Below the pieces are notes generated by a model. That model saw only the letters and a program-made list of their open reading frames with translations, ran no database searches and was not told where the DNA came from. 64,000 bases of DNA, taken from assembly GCF_014647915.1 (NCBI RefSeq), contig NZ_BMQC01000003.1:62001-126000 (forward strand), read 5' to 3'. Position numbers and translations under genes: made by a program. Shown piece after piece: positions 1 through 8,555 of this stretch. The DNA is from Pilimelia terevasa (GTDB lineage: Bacteria; Actinomycetota; Actinomycetes; Mycobacteriales; Micromonosporaceae). Positions within the stretch are counted from its first letter, which is position 1. Each line of letters begins with the position of its first letter.

Positions 1-993
1 AAGGGTGCGGTCTCGTTCGGGCTGGTCTCGATCGGGGTGAAGCTCTACTCCGCCACCGAGGAGAAGGACATCCGCTTCCACCAGGTGCACGCCGCCGACG
101 GCGGCCGGATCCGGTACAAAAGGACCTGCCAGGTGTGCGGCGCGGAGGTCTCGTACGACGAGATCGCCAAGGGGTACGACGCCGGTGGCGGCGAGCTGGT
201 CATCCTCACCGACGACGACTTCGCCGACCTGCCGCTGAGCACGTCCCGGGCGATCGACGTCCTCCAGTTCGTACCGGCCGACCAGGTCGACCCGATCCTG
301 TACGCCAAGGCGTACTACCTGGAGCCCGAGGGCGCCGCCGCCAAGCCGTACGTGCTGCTGCGCGAGGCGCTGCTGGACTCCGAGCGGGTCGCGATCGTGA
401 AGGTGGCGCTGCGCCAGCGCGAGCAGTTGGCCACGCTGCGGGTCCGCGAGGGCGTGCTGGTGCTGAACACGATGCTGTGGCCCGACGAGGTGCGCAGCCC
501 GGCGTTCGGCTTCCTGGACGAGGACCTCCGGGTCCGGCCGCAGGAGCTGGCGATGGCCTCGTCGCTGGTGGACTCGATGGTCGGCGAGTTCGCCCCGGCC
601 GAGTACACCGACGACTACCGCGCGGCGCTCCAGGAGGTCATCGACGCCAAGCTGGCCGGCCGGGAGGTCGTCCAGGCCGAGGAGCCCGAGGCTGCCCCGG
701 CGCCCGCCATCGACCTCATGGCGGCGCTGCGGGCGTCGGTCGAGCGGGCCCAGGCCGCCCGCGGCGAGGAGCCCGGCCGCGCGCCCCACCCGCGCGCCGG
801 TGCGAAGACCGGGCCGCAGAAGGCCGGGGCGAAGAAGGCCGGGGTGAAGGCCAGCCACCTGCGCGTGGCCGATCCCCCGGCCGAGCCGGCGAAGAAGGCC
901 GGCGCCGCGAAGGCGGCCAAGAAGACCGCGGCGGGGACGGCGAAGGCGACCAAGCCGGCGAAGAAGGCCGCCCGCCCGCGCAAGACCGCCTGA
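1..993 (+). CDS. ku: Ku protein, non-homologous end joining (5' end outside window)
   Basis: The frame is open from base 1 and begins KGAVSFGLVSIGVKLYSATE, the usual N-terminus of bacterial Ku minus a handful of residues, so the true start lies just upstream of the window. Ku forms a ring-shaped homodimer on DNA double-strand ends and recruits LigD. The core domain covers about residues 1-240. The last 80 residues are a low-complexity tail of repeated KKA/KAG units, as in mycobacterial and Streptomyces Ku, where the basic tail helps DNA binding. No ligD is visible here. It ends 19 bp from a convergent MFS gene. Identification is secure; only the start is missing. Confidence 0.96.
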   Translation, partial: KGAVSFGLVSIGVKLYSATEEKDIRFHQVHAADGGRIRYKRTCQVCGAEVSYDEIAKGYDAGGGELVILTDDDFADLPLSTSRAIDVLQFVPADQVDPILYAKAYYLEPEGAAAKPYVLLREALLDSERVAIVKVALRQREQLATLRVREGVLVLNTMLWPDEVRSPAFGFLDEDLRVRPQELAMASSLVDSMVGEFAPAEYTDDYRAALQEVIDAKLAGREVVQAEEPEAAPAPAIDLMAALRASVERAQAARGEEPGRAPHPRAGAKTGPQKAGAKKAGVKASHLRVADPPAEPAKKAGAAKAAKKTAAGTAKATKPAKKAARPRKTA

Positions 994-1012
994 GCCCCGC
1001 CGGCCGACCCGG

Positions 1013-2566
1013 CTAGGGCGAGGCGGCGGGGTCCGGGCCGCGCAGCTCCTCGTCGGGCATCAGCAGCGTCAGGACCAGCGCCACCGCGGCGACGGCGGCG
1101 GCGACCGCGAACACCGTCTGGAGCGACTCCGCGAAGGCGGACCGGACCAGCTCACGCAGCGGGTCCGGCAGCGCGCGGATCGCCGCCGGGTCGCCCACCG
1201 GCAGCTCCCGCAGCCCCGCGCGCGCGTCGCCGGGCAGCGCCGCCGCCGACGCGGCCAGGCGCGCGGCCAGCTCCGCGCCGAGCCGCCCGGCCAGCACCGC
1301 GCCGAGGACGGCGACGCCGAAGGCCCCGCCCAGCGTGCGGAAGAACGTCGCCGCGGAGGTGCCGGCGCCCAGGTCCGCGCGGGGCACCGCGTTCTGCACC
1401 GCGAGGATCAGCGCCTGCATACACAGCCCCGTACCCACGCCGACGACCGTCATCGCCGTCCCGGCGGCGGCCGGCGGCGACGCGCCGTCCAGCCGCGCGC
1501 ACAGCGCCAGCCCGGCCGCCATCGCCGCCGACCCGGCCACCGGGAACCACTTGTACCGCCCCACCCGGCTGATCCACCGCCCCGACAGCACGGACGCCAC
1601 GATCACGCCGGCCATCATCGGCAGCATCAGCAGCCCGCTGCGGGCCGGCGGCACCCCCTGGACGACCTGGAGGTACAGCGGCAGGTACACGACCGCGCCG
1701 AGCATCACCACGCCGAAGGCGCACCCGGCGGCCACACCGAGCGCGAACGTCCGCCGCCGGAACAGCGCCGGCGGCAGGATCGGCTCGGCCGCCCGGCGCT
1801 CCTGCCGCAGGAAGAGCGCGCCCAGCGCCAGGCCCGCCAGCAGCAGCCCCAGAATCGGCGGCGAGCCCCAGGCGTACGCGTCGCCGCCCCAGCTCGACGC
1901 CAGCAGCAGGCAGCTCACGCCGCCGACCAGCAGCGCCGCCCCGGCCCAGTCGACCCGGCGCGGGCGCGGGGTGAACGGCACCAGCCGCAGCACCCGGTGG
2001 CAGACGACCATGGCCGCGACGCCCAGCGGCAGGTTCACGTAGAAGATCCAGCGCCAGTCGTGCGCCGCGAACCACCCGCCCAGCAGCGGCCCGGCGATCG
2101 AGGACAGCCCGAACACCGCCCCGAAGAACCCCTGGTACCGGCCCCGGTCCCGCGGCGGCACCACGTCGGAGACCACCGTGAAGGCCAGCGTCATCAACCC
2201 GCCCGCGCCCAGCCCCTGCACCCCGCGGGTCACGATCAACTGGGTCATGTCCTGCGCCGCGCCGGCCAGCAGCGACCCCACCAGGAACGTGCCGATCGCG
2301 AACAGGAACACCGGCCGCCGGCCGTACAGGTCGGACACCTTGCCGTACAGCGGCGTCGAGGCCGTCGAGGCGAGCAGGTACGCGGTCACCACCCACGAGT
2401 AGTGCGCCATGCCGCCGAGCTGGCCGACGATGGTCGGCAGGGCCGTACCCACGATCGTCTGGTCCAGGGCCGCCAGCAGCATCCCCAGCATGAGGCCGGT
2501 CATGAGCAGGAGGATCTGGCGGTGGCTGAGGGCCGTCCGGGGCGGGTGCGGGGCGACCGCGGTCAT
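1013..2566 (-). CDS. MFS multidrug exporter, DHA2 (EmrB/QacA, 14-TM) type
   Basis: The 517-residue protein has the DHA2 features: D and R in the first helix region (LAALDQTIVGTALPTI), motif A GKVSDLYGRRP between TM2 and TM3, and antiporter motif C GLSSIAGPLLGG in TM5. About 14 hydrophobic segments can be counted. The family exports drugs or natural products by proton antiport at the inner membrane. It is divergent from another MFS gene across about 90 bp, which probably holds both promoters. No adjacent TetR-type repressor is present, so the substrate cannot be inferred. Confidence 0.93.
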   Translation of the reverse strand: MTAVAPHPPRTALSHRQILLLMTGLMLGMLLAALDQTIVGTALPTIVGQLGGMAHYSWVVTAYLLASTASTPLYGKVSDLYGRRPVFLFAIGTFLVGSLLAGAAQDMTQLIVTRGVQGLGAGGLMTLAFTVVSDVVPPRDRGRYQGFFGAVFGLSSIAGPLLGGWFAAHDWRWIFYVNLPLGVAAMVVCHRVLRLVPFTPRPRRVDWAGAALLVGGVSCLLLASSWGGDAYAWGSPPILGLLLAGLALGALFLRQERRAAEPILPPALFRRRTFALGVAAGCAFGVVMLGAVVYLPLYLQVVQGVPPARSGLLMLPMMAGVIVASVLSGRWISRVGRYKWFPVAGSAAMAAGLALCARLDGASPPAAAGTAMTVVGVGTGLCMQALILAVQNAVPRADLGAGTSAATFFRTLGGAFGVAVLGAVLAGRLGAELAARLAASAAALPGDARAGLRELPVGDPAAIRALPDPLRELVRSAFAESLQTVFAVAAAVAAVALVLTLLMPDEELRGPDPAASP

Positions 2567-2656
2567 GGCACGTCCGTTCGTCGGGCGGGGCGGCCGCCAA
2601 CGATCGGTGCGAAATGTGATCGACGGCGGGTGGTCCGTCCAGCAAACTCACCGTAC

Positions 2657-3940
2657 GTGAGCGCATCCCGCTGGCGTCGGCTGGCCCTCGACGTGACCCC
2701 GCTGCGGCGCAGCCGCGAGTTCCGGCTGCTCTTCGGCGCCTCGTCGATCTCCAGCCTGGGCTCCTTCATCACCTACGTGACGATCCCGTACCAGGTGGCC
2801 GCGATCACCAAGGACCCGCTGCTCGTCGGCCTCCTCGGCGTCTGCGAGCTGGTACCGATCCTGGTCATGGGCTTCGTCGGCGGCGCCCTCGCCGACTACC
2901 TGGACCGGCGCCGCCTCGTCCTCGGCGGCGAGCTGGCGCTCACGGCCCTGACGGGCGTCCTGCTCGCCAACGCGCTCAGCGACACCCCGCACCTGTGGCT
3001 GCTGTACGTCGTGGCCGGCCTGAGCGCCGCCGTCGACGGCATCCAGCGCCCCGCGATGGAGGGCCTCGTCCCCCGGGTGGTCGGCGCGGACCTGATCCCC
3101 GCGGCGAGCGCGCTGCAGTCCCTGCGGATGCAGACCGCCTCGCTGGTCGGCCCCGGCGTCGCCGGCCTGCTGATCGCGTCGGTCGACCTGGGCTGGGTGT
3201 ACGCGGTGGACCTGGCCACGTTCGCGGTGTCGCTGCTGCTGCTGGCGCTCATGCGCGCCGTGCCGCCGCCGCCGGACGCCGACCGGCCGTCCCTGCGCAC
3301 GGTCGTCGAGGGCCTGCGGTATGCCCGCAGCCGCCCCGAACTGCTCGGCTCGTACCTGGTGGACATCAACGCCATGTTCTTCGGGATGCCCTCGGCGCTG
3401 TACCCGTTCCTCGCCGACCGGATGGGCGGGCCGAAGGTCCTCGGCCTGCTCTACGCCGCCCCCGCCATCGGCTCCCTGCTGGCCACCCTGACGTCGGGCT
3501 GGACCGGCCGGGTCCACCGGCACGGCCTCATGGTGCTCGTCGCCGCGGGCGCCTGGGGCGTCGGCATCATCGGCGCCGGCCTGGCCACGGCGCTGTGGCT
3601 GACGGTCGGCTGCCTGGCGTTCGCGGGCGCCGCGGACATGATCTCCGGGCTGTTCCGCATGTCCATCTGGAACCAGACGATCCCCGACCACCTGCGCGGC
3701 CGCCTGGCCGGCATCGAGATGATCTCGTACACCTCCGGCCCGCTGCTGGGCCACGTCCGCTCGGGTCTGATGGCCCGCTGGACCGGCGTCGGCGGGGCGA
3801 TCGCCTGGGGCGGCGTGCTGTGCGTGGCCGGTACCGCCGCGCTGGCCGTGGCCCTGCCCGGCTTCCGGCGGTACGACGCGCGGGAGGGCCTGGCCCACAA
3901 GCAGGCGGCGGAGGCCGCCCGGGCCGCCGGGGCGGGATGA
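2657..3940 (+). CDS. MFS transporter, EntS/MdfA-like 12-TM exporter
   Basis: The GTG at 2657 (VSASRWRRLALDVTPLRRS) is chosen because homologues of this family begin just before the RSREFRLLF segment; the frame stays open much further upstream but that part is antisense to the neighbouring exporter. The product has about 427 residues and 12 hydrophobic segments, with motif A ADYLDRRRLV after TM2. Its overall sequence resembles EntS-type enterobactin exporters and uncharacterised actinobacterial MFS proteins. It is divergent from the DHA2 exporter and converges on the DJ-1/PfpI gene. The substrate is unknown. Confidence 0.88.
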   Translation: MSASRWRRLALDVTPLRRSREFRLLFGASSISSLGSFITYVTIPYQVAAITKDPLLVGLLGVCELVPILVMGFVGGALADYLDRRRLVLGGELALTALTGVLLANALSDTPHLWLLYVVAGLSAAVDGIQRPAMEGLVPRVVGADLIPAASALQSLRMQTASLVGPGVAGLLIASVDLGWVYAVDLATFAVSLLLLALMRAVPPPPDADRPSLRTVVEGLRYARSRPELLGSYLVDINAMFFGMPSALYPFLADRMGGPKVLGLLYAAPAIGSLLATLTSGWTGRVHRHGLMVLVAAGAWGVGIIGAGLATALWLTVGCLAFAGAADMISGLFRMSIWNQTIPDHLRGRLAGIEMISYTSGPLLGHVRSGLMARWTGVGGAIAWGGVLCVAGTAALAVALPGFRRYDAREGLAHKQAAEAARAAGAG

Positions 3941-3969
3941 CCCCCTGGCGCCAGGGCGGCCTGCGGCCG

Positions 3970-4530
3970 TCAGGCGTGGGCGGGTTCGCGGCTGCCCAAC
4001 TCCTGGAGCAGGGCGGCGCAGAACGCGGGCAGGTCGTCCGGTTTCCGGCTGGTGATCAGGTTGCCGTCGACGCGGACCTCCTCGTCCACCCAGGTCGCGC
4101 CGGCGTTGGTCAGGTCCGTGCGCAGGCTCGGCCACGAGGTGACCGTCCGGCCGCGGACCGCGTCCGCCTCGACCAGCGTCCACGGACCGTGGCAGATCGC
4201 CGCCACCGGACGCCCTGACCGCACGAACGCCCGCACGAACTCGACGGCGCCCGCGTCCATCCGCAGCAGGTCCGGGTTCAGCACGCCGCCGGGCAGCACC
4301 AGCGCGTCGTAGTCGGCCGGATCCGCCTGCGCGACGGTCGTGTCGACCCGGTGCCGGCCGCCCTTGTCGGTGTGCCGCATCGCCTGGATCTCGCCGTCGC
4401 GCAGCGAGACCAGCGCGGCGCGGGCCCCGGCCCGCTCGACCGCCTCGCGCGGCCGCACGTACTCGCTCTCCTCGACGCCGTCGGTCAGCAGGAACGCCAC
4501 CCGGCGTCCCGCCGCGGCTCCGTCAGCCAT
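3970..4530 (-). CDS. DJ-1/PfpI family protein (YhbO-type glyoxalase/protease fold)
   Basis: The 186-residue protein starts at the ATG at 4530 (MADGAAAGRRVAFLLTDG). It has the class I glutamine-amidotransferase-like fold with the nucleophile elbow AAICHGPW (Cys113, His114) and the acidic partner GVEESE (Glu20-21), which is the PfpI/YhbO arrangement. Members act as stress proteins with reported glyoxalase or deglycase activity; peptidase activity is disputed. The length matches the family and all active-site residues are present. It is convergent with the upstream MFS gene and shows no operon partner. Confidence 0.93.
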   Translation of the reverse strand: MADGAAAGRRVAFLLTDGVEESEYVRPREAVERAGARAALVSLRDGEIQAMRHTDKGGRHRVDTTVAQADPADYDALVLPGGVLNPDLLRMDAGAVEFVRAFVRSGRPVAAICHGPWTLVEADAVRGRTVTSWPSLRTDLTNAGATWVDEEVRVDGNLITSRKPDDLPAFCAALLQELGSREPAHA

Positions 4531-4607
4531 GAGAAACCCCCAGAAAAAGTCGGTTTCCCTCCGCGTACCCGGGGCCGCCCTCCCCGGAAACCGCCGGCGG
4601 CGGGACG

Positions 4608-5132
4608 TCAGCGGGGCGTCGGTGACCGGCCGGCACCCTGTTTCGCCTCGCACGCCACACCGTCCCCGTCGGTGTCCAGGCGCGCCCGGTAGCCGGGGTC
4701 GGTCCGGCGCAGCGGGGCCTTGCCCGCCGCCCGGACCTGCGCACACGTCGAGTAGAACGGCGTCCGCGGGGCACCGGCGCGCGGGCGACCCGGGCGCGGC
4801 GTCGCGCTCCGGGTGGCGCCGGCCCGCGGCGACGCGCCGGGCACGAGCCCCGCGGGCGACGCCGCGGCGGACGGGGCGGGCGCGGCGGAGGAGGGCGCCG
4901 CCGCGGCGGCGACGGGTTGGGGGGCCGCGTCCGCCGACAACTGCTCCCGGACCGCCTGGGTGATCACTCCCACGAACCCGACCACGCACAGCCCGAGCGC
5001 CACTGCCACGACGAGAATCGGGTTCCCCGAGGAGTCACGCGCGCGTCTGGCCATACCTTCGAGGATGCGCGCGAACGAAGGTCCGCGACTCCGCCCCGGG
5101 GCCCGACCCCACAACCTGAAAAGTCGGACCAT
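4608..5132 (-). CDS. Membrane-anchored Excalibur calcium-binding domain protein
   Basis: The protein (174 residues from ATG 5132, or 148 from ATG 5054, MARRARDSSGNP) has one TM segment (ILVVAVALGLCVVGFVGVI), then an Ala/Pro-rich linker. It ends in an Excalibur domain with FYSTCAQVRAAGKAP and the loop LDTDGDGVACE. The DxDxDGxxCE loop is the defining calcium site, and the two cysteines presumably pair. Such proteins sit at the outer face of the membrane; their role is unknown. Neither start has a well-spaced ribosome binding site, so the N-terminus is uncertain. Confidence 0.85.
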   Translation of the reverse strand: MVRLFRLWGRAPGRSRGPSFARILEGMARRARDSSGNPILVVAVALGLCVVGFVGVITQAVREQLSADAAPQPVAAAAAPSSAAPAPSAAASPAGLVPGASPRAGATRSATPRPGRPRAGAPRTPFYSTCAQVRAAGKAPLRRTDPGYRARLDTDGDGVACEAKQGAGRSPTPR

Positions 5133-5239
5133 CCCACCGTTTCAGTCTGAATCAGCGTGTTACCCGTAACCTCACCACGGACGGCACATTCACCGCGCAT
5201 CCGGCCCCGGCCGCGCCTCCGGCACCCTACGGTTCGTAA

Positions 5240-5875
5240 ATGATCATCACGACGGAGCCGGACACCGGCCCCCGCCCGCCCGCGACCCGCAGCCGACGCG
5301 AGCTGACCTGGGCCGCGGCGGCCGGCGGCGGGGCACTGGCCGCCGCCGCGGCCGGCCTGTGGGGCTTCTGGAACCCGGGCGACTACCTGTACGTCGAACG
5401 GCTCCTGCACCACCCGTGGGGGTTCGCCAGCTTCGCCGCGGCGCTCACGGCCGCGGCCGTGGTCCTCGGAGTGCCCGGGACGGGCGCACGGTGGGTGGTC
5501 GGCGGCCTGACCGGCCTCCTGGCACTGCTGCTCGCCAGCGTCGGCCTGCTGCTGTGGCTCACGTTCGGCGGCGACTCCCGGTACGTCGACGCGCCGGAGC
5601 ACCGCCCGTACCGCCTGGAGGTCGCCGAGGTCGGCTCGCTGGACCCGCTGCACCTGGTGTACGTCGAGTCGACCGGCCTCGCGGCGAGGCGGCTGGGCCA
5701 ACTGGGCTGCTTCGACGCGGACTCGCCGATGGACGCGCTGGTCTCGGCCCGCTGGAACGGACCCGCCGAGGTGATCCTGGAGACGGGCGACGGCAGGGAG
5801 CACCCGGTCCCCGTCGACCCCGGCACCGGCCGACCCGCCGACCGCGTGAGCCTCGGCAGCGCCTGTCAGGACTGA
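5240..5875 (+). CDS. Hypothetical membrane protein
   Basis: The 211-residue ORF starts at ATG 5240. I do not recognise the family. It shows three hydrophobic segments (about residues 24-42, 60-78 and 86-108), the last running LTGLLALLLASVGLLLWL. A C-terminal soluble domain of about 100 residues is probably extracytoplasmic and contains two cysteines (QLGCFDADSP and the terminal GSACQD). Coding statistics look right: third positions are almost all G or C. It is divergent from the Excalibur gene, with about 107 bp between the ATG at 5132 and this start. Confidence 0.7.
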   Translation: MIITTEPDTGPRPPATRSRRELTWAAAAGGGALAAAAAGLWGFWNPGDYLYVERLLHHPWGFASFAAALTAAAVVLGVPGTGARWVVGGLTGLLALLLASVGLLLWLTFGGDSRYVDAPEHRPYRLEVAEVGSLDPLHLVYVESTGLAARRLGQLGCFDADSPMDALVSARWNGPAEVILETGDGREHPVPVDPGTGRPADRVSLGSACQD

Positions 5876-5900
5876 CCCGCGCCGCGGACTCGCCAGGGTC

Positions 5901-6014
5901 TCAGGCCACGCTTTCGTACGTCAGCCGGCGCCGGTCCGCGCGCATCACCATGACGGCGTACTCGAACGGGACACCGGCGGCTCCCCGACTGACCCGCCGC
6001 TGGACGAGGACCAT
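5901..6014 (-). pseudogene. Remnant of a GntR-family regulator (end of UTRA domain)
   Basis: The last 37 codons of this frame read LVQRRVSRGAAGVPFEYAVM then VMRADRRRLTYESVA, which matches the extreme C-terminus of HutC-type GntR regulators (R-x-G-x-P-x-EY...RADR-x-RLTYE). Upstream in the same strand no winged-helix or remaining UTRA sequence is visible in any frame. It therefore looks like the tail of a deleted gene. An intact short protein is unlikely. Confidence 0.6.
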
Positions 6015-6172
6015 GGCCGCGCTCCGCCAGCACGGTCGCCGCGCCGCCCCGGACCCGGCGGGACTCGGCCAGCGCTGCTGGCCCACGTTCGCTCGCCCAC
6101 CAAACCTCCCGACCCCGCGGGTCCAGTATGTGTACGCCCGGCTCTCGTCCGCCCGACGACGTCGGGTGCCAG

Positions 6173-6277
6173 CTACCGTTTGCGGTCGCGGCGGCGGATG
6201 GCCCGGACCGCGGCGGCCGTGAGGATCAGACACGCCAGGGTGAAGACGATCAGATGCCAAGGTCTCAGTGCTCCCAT
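6173..6277 (-). CDS. Small single-pass membrane protein (34 aa)
   Basis: The ATG at 6277 opens a 34-residue ORF, MGALRPWHLIVFTLACLILT followed by AAAVRAIRRRDRKR and a stop. It has one TM helix and a strongly basic cytoplasmic tail. The first residues MGALxPWHLI recall the N-terminus of TatA-like and other tiny actinobacterial membrane proteins, but the amphipathic helix of TatA is missing. It is divergent from the SRPBCC gene 97 bp away. It could be a real microprotein or a chance ORF; the hydrophobic pattern and positive-inside tail favour a gene. Confidence 0.55.
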   Translation of the reverse strand: MGALRPWHLIVFTLACLILTAAAVRAIRRRDRKR

Positions 6278-6374
6278 GGACGAGACCCTAGCCCGCACGC
6301 GCCACAAGGGAGCGGCCCGCCCGACCGGCGATACTGGGTACCGACCATCCGACCGACCTTGGGGGACGAGGGAC

Positions 6375-6914
6375 ATGCGTGACCTGACGGGGTTCGCCGT
6401 GGAGTGCGACGCGCTCATCCACACCACGCCCGACCGGCTCTGGGCGCTGGTGACCGACATCGCGCTGCCGGCGCGGTTCAGCCCGGAACTTCAGTCGGTG
6501 GCGTGGCTCGACGGCGCGGCCCCGGAGCCGGTACCCGGCGCGCGGTTCACCGGGCTCAACCGGAACCCGCGCATCGGCGAGTGGCGCACGACCTGTCAGG
6601 TGGTCGAGTCGCGGGAGCCGCGGTACTTCGGCTGGGCGGTGCTGGACTTCGAAGGCCCGTTCGTCAAGCGCGGCGCGCCGACCGGCGAGCCGCTGGTGAT
6701 CTGGCACTTCGACCTGGCGCCGGAAGGCTCCGCCGTGCGGCTGCGCCACGGGATGCGGCTGACCGGTGGGTACTCCGGGCTGCACGCGGCGGTCGCCGCG
6801 GCGCCCGAGCGGACGGAGGAGATCGTGCGGTGGCGGGCGGCGTCGCTGCGCGAGGGCATCGCGCAGACCCTGGCCGGCGTCAAGGCGCTCGCCGAGCCCG
6901 CCCCCGCCCGCTGA
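6375..6914 (+). CDS. SRPBCC (START/polyketide-cyclase-like) family protein
   Basis: The start at ATG 6375 follows a purine-rich stretch (gacgaggga) and gives 179 residues beginning MRDLTGFAVECDALIHTTPDR. The pattern hydrophobic-x-Ala-x-x-x-x-hw-x-hh-x-D (TTPDRLWALVTDIALPARFSPEL) is typical of the SRPBCC ligand-binding fold, as is the central W-x-V. Such proteins bind hydrophobic ligands or act as cyclases or simple binding proteins. There is no operon partner that would suggest a ligand. Family level is confident, function unknown. Confidence 0.82.
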   Translation: MRDLTGFAVECDALIHTTPDRLWALVTDIALPARFSPELQSVAWLDGAAPEPVPGARFTGLNRNPRIGEWRTTCQVVESREPRYFGWAVLDFEGPFVKRGAPTGEPLVIWHFDLAPEGSAVRLRHGMRLTGGYSGLHAAVAAAPERTEEIVRWRAASLREGIAQTLAGVKALAEPAPAR

Positions 6915-7093
6915 CCTCCCGCGTCCGCGACGGCACCACCGGCCGGCCCCGCGTCGCCGCGGTAGCAATGTGGATTCTGGGACGGCGTACGGGTTACAGG
7001 CACGTGACGTGAAACCGGGATGCGGTTAGAGTCATTAGACATAGACACCCATGCACGCGAGGTACGGCAGCGGTGTGCCTAGAGTCGCACCCG

Positions 7094-7161
7094 TTGACAC
7101 CCGCACCACATTGTCACCCGCACCACATCGACATCCCGCACACATTGACACGCCGGATCGC
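7094..7161 (+). repeat. Four imperfect 17-bp tandem repeats upstream of a small membrane-protein gene
   Basis: Consecutive 17-bp units start at 7094 (ttgacacccgcaccaca), 7111 (ttgtcacccgcaccaca), 7128 (tcgacatcccgcacaca) and 7145 (ttgacacgccggatcgc). The first two differ at one base; the third and fourth are more diverged. They end 15 bp before the GTG of the next gene. They could be binding sites for a regulator or multiple -35-like ttgaca elements; both are inference. Confidence 0.7.
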
Positions 7162-7176
7162 TCGACGGGAGACACC

Positions 7177-7467
7177 GTGTCCGTTCCACAGTTCATCGGC
7201 TGGGCGGCGTGCATCCTCTGCACGAGCGCGTTCCTCCTCGACTACCTCGCGCCGACACCACCGGGCGGGTTCTCGTGGCTGTGGTTCGCGCTGTTCACGC
7301 CCGGCATCACCTTGTGGGCCGTGCAGGCGCTCATGCTCGACAACGCCCCGCTGGTCGCCGCGAACTTCATCGTGGTCGTCGTCCTCCTCCACAAGAGCTA
7401 CCGCATCCTCCGCCCGCTTCCGCAGGCGGCCTCCGAGACCGAACCCCGGCACGCCGAAGTGCGATGA
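7177..7467 (+). CDS. Small hypothetical integral membrane protein
   Basis: The GTG at 7177 (VSVPQFIGWAACILCTSAFL) is preceded by gggaga at a suitable distance, giving 96 residues. About three TM helices are present: residues 5-22, 30-50 and 56-76. A short charged C-tail follows. I do not recognise a family. A strong hairpin begins two bases after the stop codon. The upstream region carries the 17-bp repeats described separately, so expression may be regulated. Confidence 0.68.
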   Translation: MSVPQFIGWAACILCTSAFLLDYLAPTPPGGFSWLWFALFTPGITLWAVQALMLDNAPLVAANFIVVVVLLHKSYRILRPLPQAASETEPRHAEVR

Positions 7468-7468
7468 C

Positions 7469-7496
7469 CCCTGGGCGGAATTGATCCCGCCCAGGG
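7469..7496 (+). terminator. Hairpin terminator after the small membrane-protein gene
   Basis: Ten-base arms ccctgggcgg (7469-7478) and ccgcccaggg (7487-7496) enclose an 8-base loop immediately after the stop codon. No U-tract follows, as is usual in high-GC actinomycetes. Confidence 0.7.
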
Positions 7497-7568
7497 AGTA
7501 CCGCCGATCGGGAATTGTCGCGCAGCACGGCGTAGCGATCTCGTTCCCCAGCGGTGGAGGCAGGCATC

Positions 7569-7603
7569 AGGGCCGGCTGCGACGACCTGTCGCGGCCGGC
7601 CCT
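7569..7603 (-). terminator. Long hairpin terminator after the LysR pair
   Basis: Outer arms agggccggc (7569-7577) and gccggccct (7595-7603) enclose an inner stem gcgac/gtcgc (7579-7583 with 7589-7593). It lies 11 bp beyond the stop of the downstream LysR gene and probably ends that two-gene transcript. Confidence 0.7.
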
Positions 7604-7614
7604 CCCGCGCCGGG

Positions 7615-8553
7615 TCAGGCGCCGGGCCGCCGGGTACCGCAGGCGGTGGCGACGAACTCGGAGTGCATCGCCCGCACCGACGCCACCAACTGCCCGCCGA
7701 GTTCGTCGTCGAGCGGCCCGTCCTGCCGCCAGGCCAGCAGCAGGACCGTGTGCAGCGGCGTGTCCCGGAGCGCCACGTGCGCCATCCGGGCCTCCCGGTG
7801 GATGTCGGGCCAGTACGTGAACGTGATCGCGCCGAGCGCGTGGCCGAGCGCGACGGCCGCGGACGCGCTGTTCGCGGAGCTGACGCGCGGCCGGATGCCC
7901 GCCGCCGCGCACGCCGTGTGGAAGTGGCCGGTCAGCGGCTGGCACTCCGGGTAGGGGAGGACGACGTGCTCGTCCCTCAGGTCGGCGAGCCCGACGGCGG
8001 CGCGGGCCGCGAACGGGTGGGTGTCCGGCAGGCACAGGTACGGGTTCTGGGCGGCGATCTGCTCGTGCCGCACCGGCTCCGGCGGCGCCGGGTCCAGCTC
8101 CGGGAAGTGGTGGAACATCGCCACGTCGATCTCCTCGTTGCCGAGGAGCTGGACGAGCCGCTGCCCGGACTCGTCGACCAGCAGGGACATGGGCGCGATG
8201 CCCAGGTCCTCCGCGCAGCGCACGAACGGGGTCAGGGTCGGCGCGGGCGCGGCGCCCAGCCGGGCCGACAGCTTGCCGTCGTCGGTGGCCAGGCAGCGGC
8301 GGACGTCGGTGAACATGCGGTTCACCGCGGGCAGCACCGTGTCGGCGTGTTCGAGCAGGATCGCGCCCGCGGTGGTCAGCGTGATCCCGGACGGCTGGCG
8401 GTGCAGCACCGGCAGCCCGGCGGCGCGCTCCAGGCGCTGGACGACGCGGCTGACGCCGCTCTGGCTCATGCCCAGTTCCTCGGCCGCGCTGTTGATGCTG
8501 CCGGTCTCCGCGACCGTGTGCAGGATGCGGAGCTGCTGGAGTTCGATGTCCAT
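7615..8553 (-). CDS. LysR-family transcriptional regulator (second of a tandem pair)
   Basis: Starting at the ATG at 8553, this 312-residue protein has an N-terminal winged helix (MDIELQQLRILHTVAETGSI, then NSAAEELGMSQSGVSRVVQRLE) and a C-terminal effector domain from about residue 90. Length and layout are typical of LysR proteins. The start lies 2 bp downstream of the stop of another LysR gene, so the two are almost certainly co-transcribed and translationally linked. Two LysR regulators in one operon is unusual. The target and co-inducer are unknown. Confidence 0.9.
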   Translation of the reverse strand: MDIELQQLRILHTVAETGSINSAAEELGMSQSGVSRVVQRLERAAGLPVLHRQPSGITLTTAGAILLEHADTVLPAVNRMFTDVRRCLATDDGKLSARLGAAPAPTLTPFVRCAEDLGIAPMSLLVDESGQRLVQLLGNEEIDVAMFHHFPELDPAPPEPVRHEQIAAQNPYLCLPDTHPFAARAAVGLADLRDEHVVLPYPECQPLTGHFHTACAAAGIRPRVSSANSASAAVALGHALGAITFTYWPDIHREARMAHVALRDTPLHTVLLLAWRQDGPLDDELGGQLVASVRAMHSEFVATACGTRRPGA

Positions 8554-8555
8554 CG

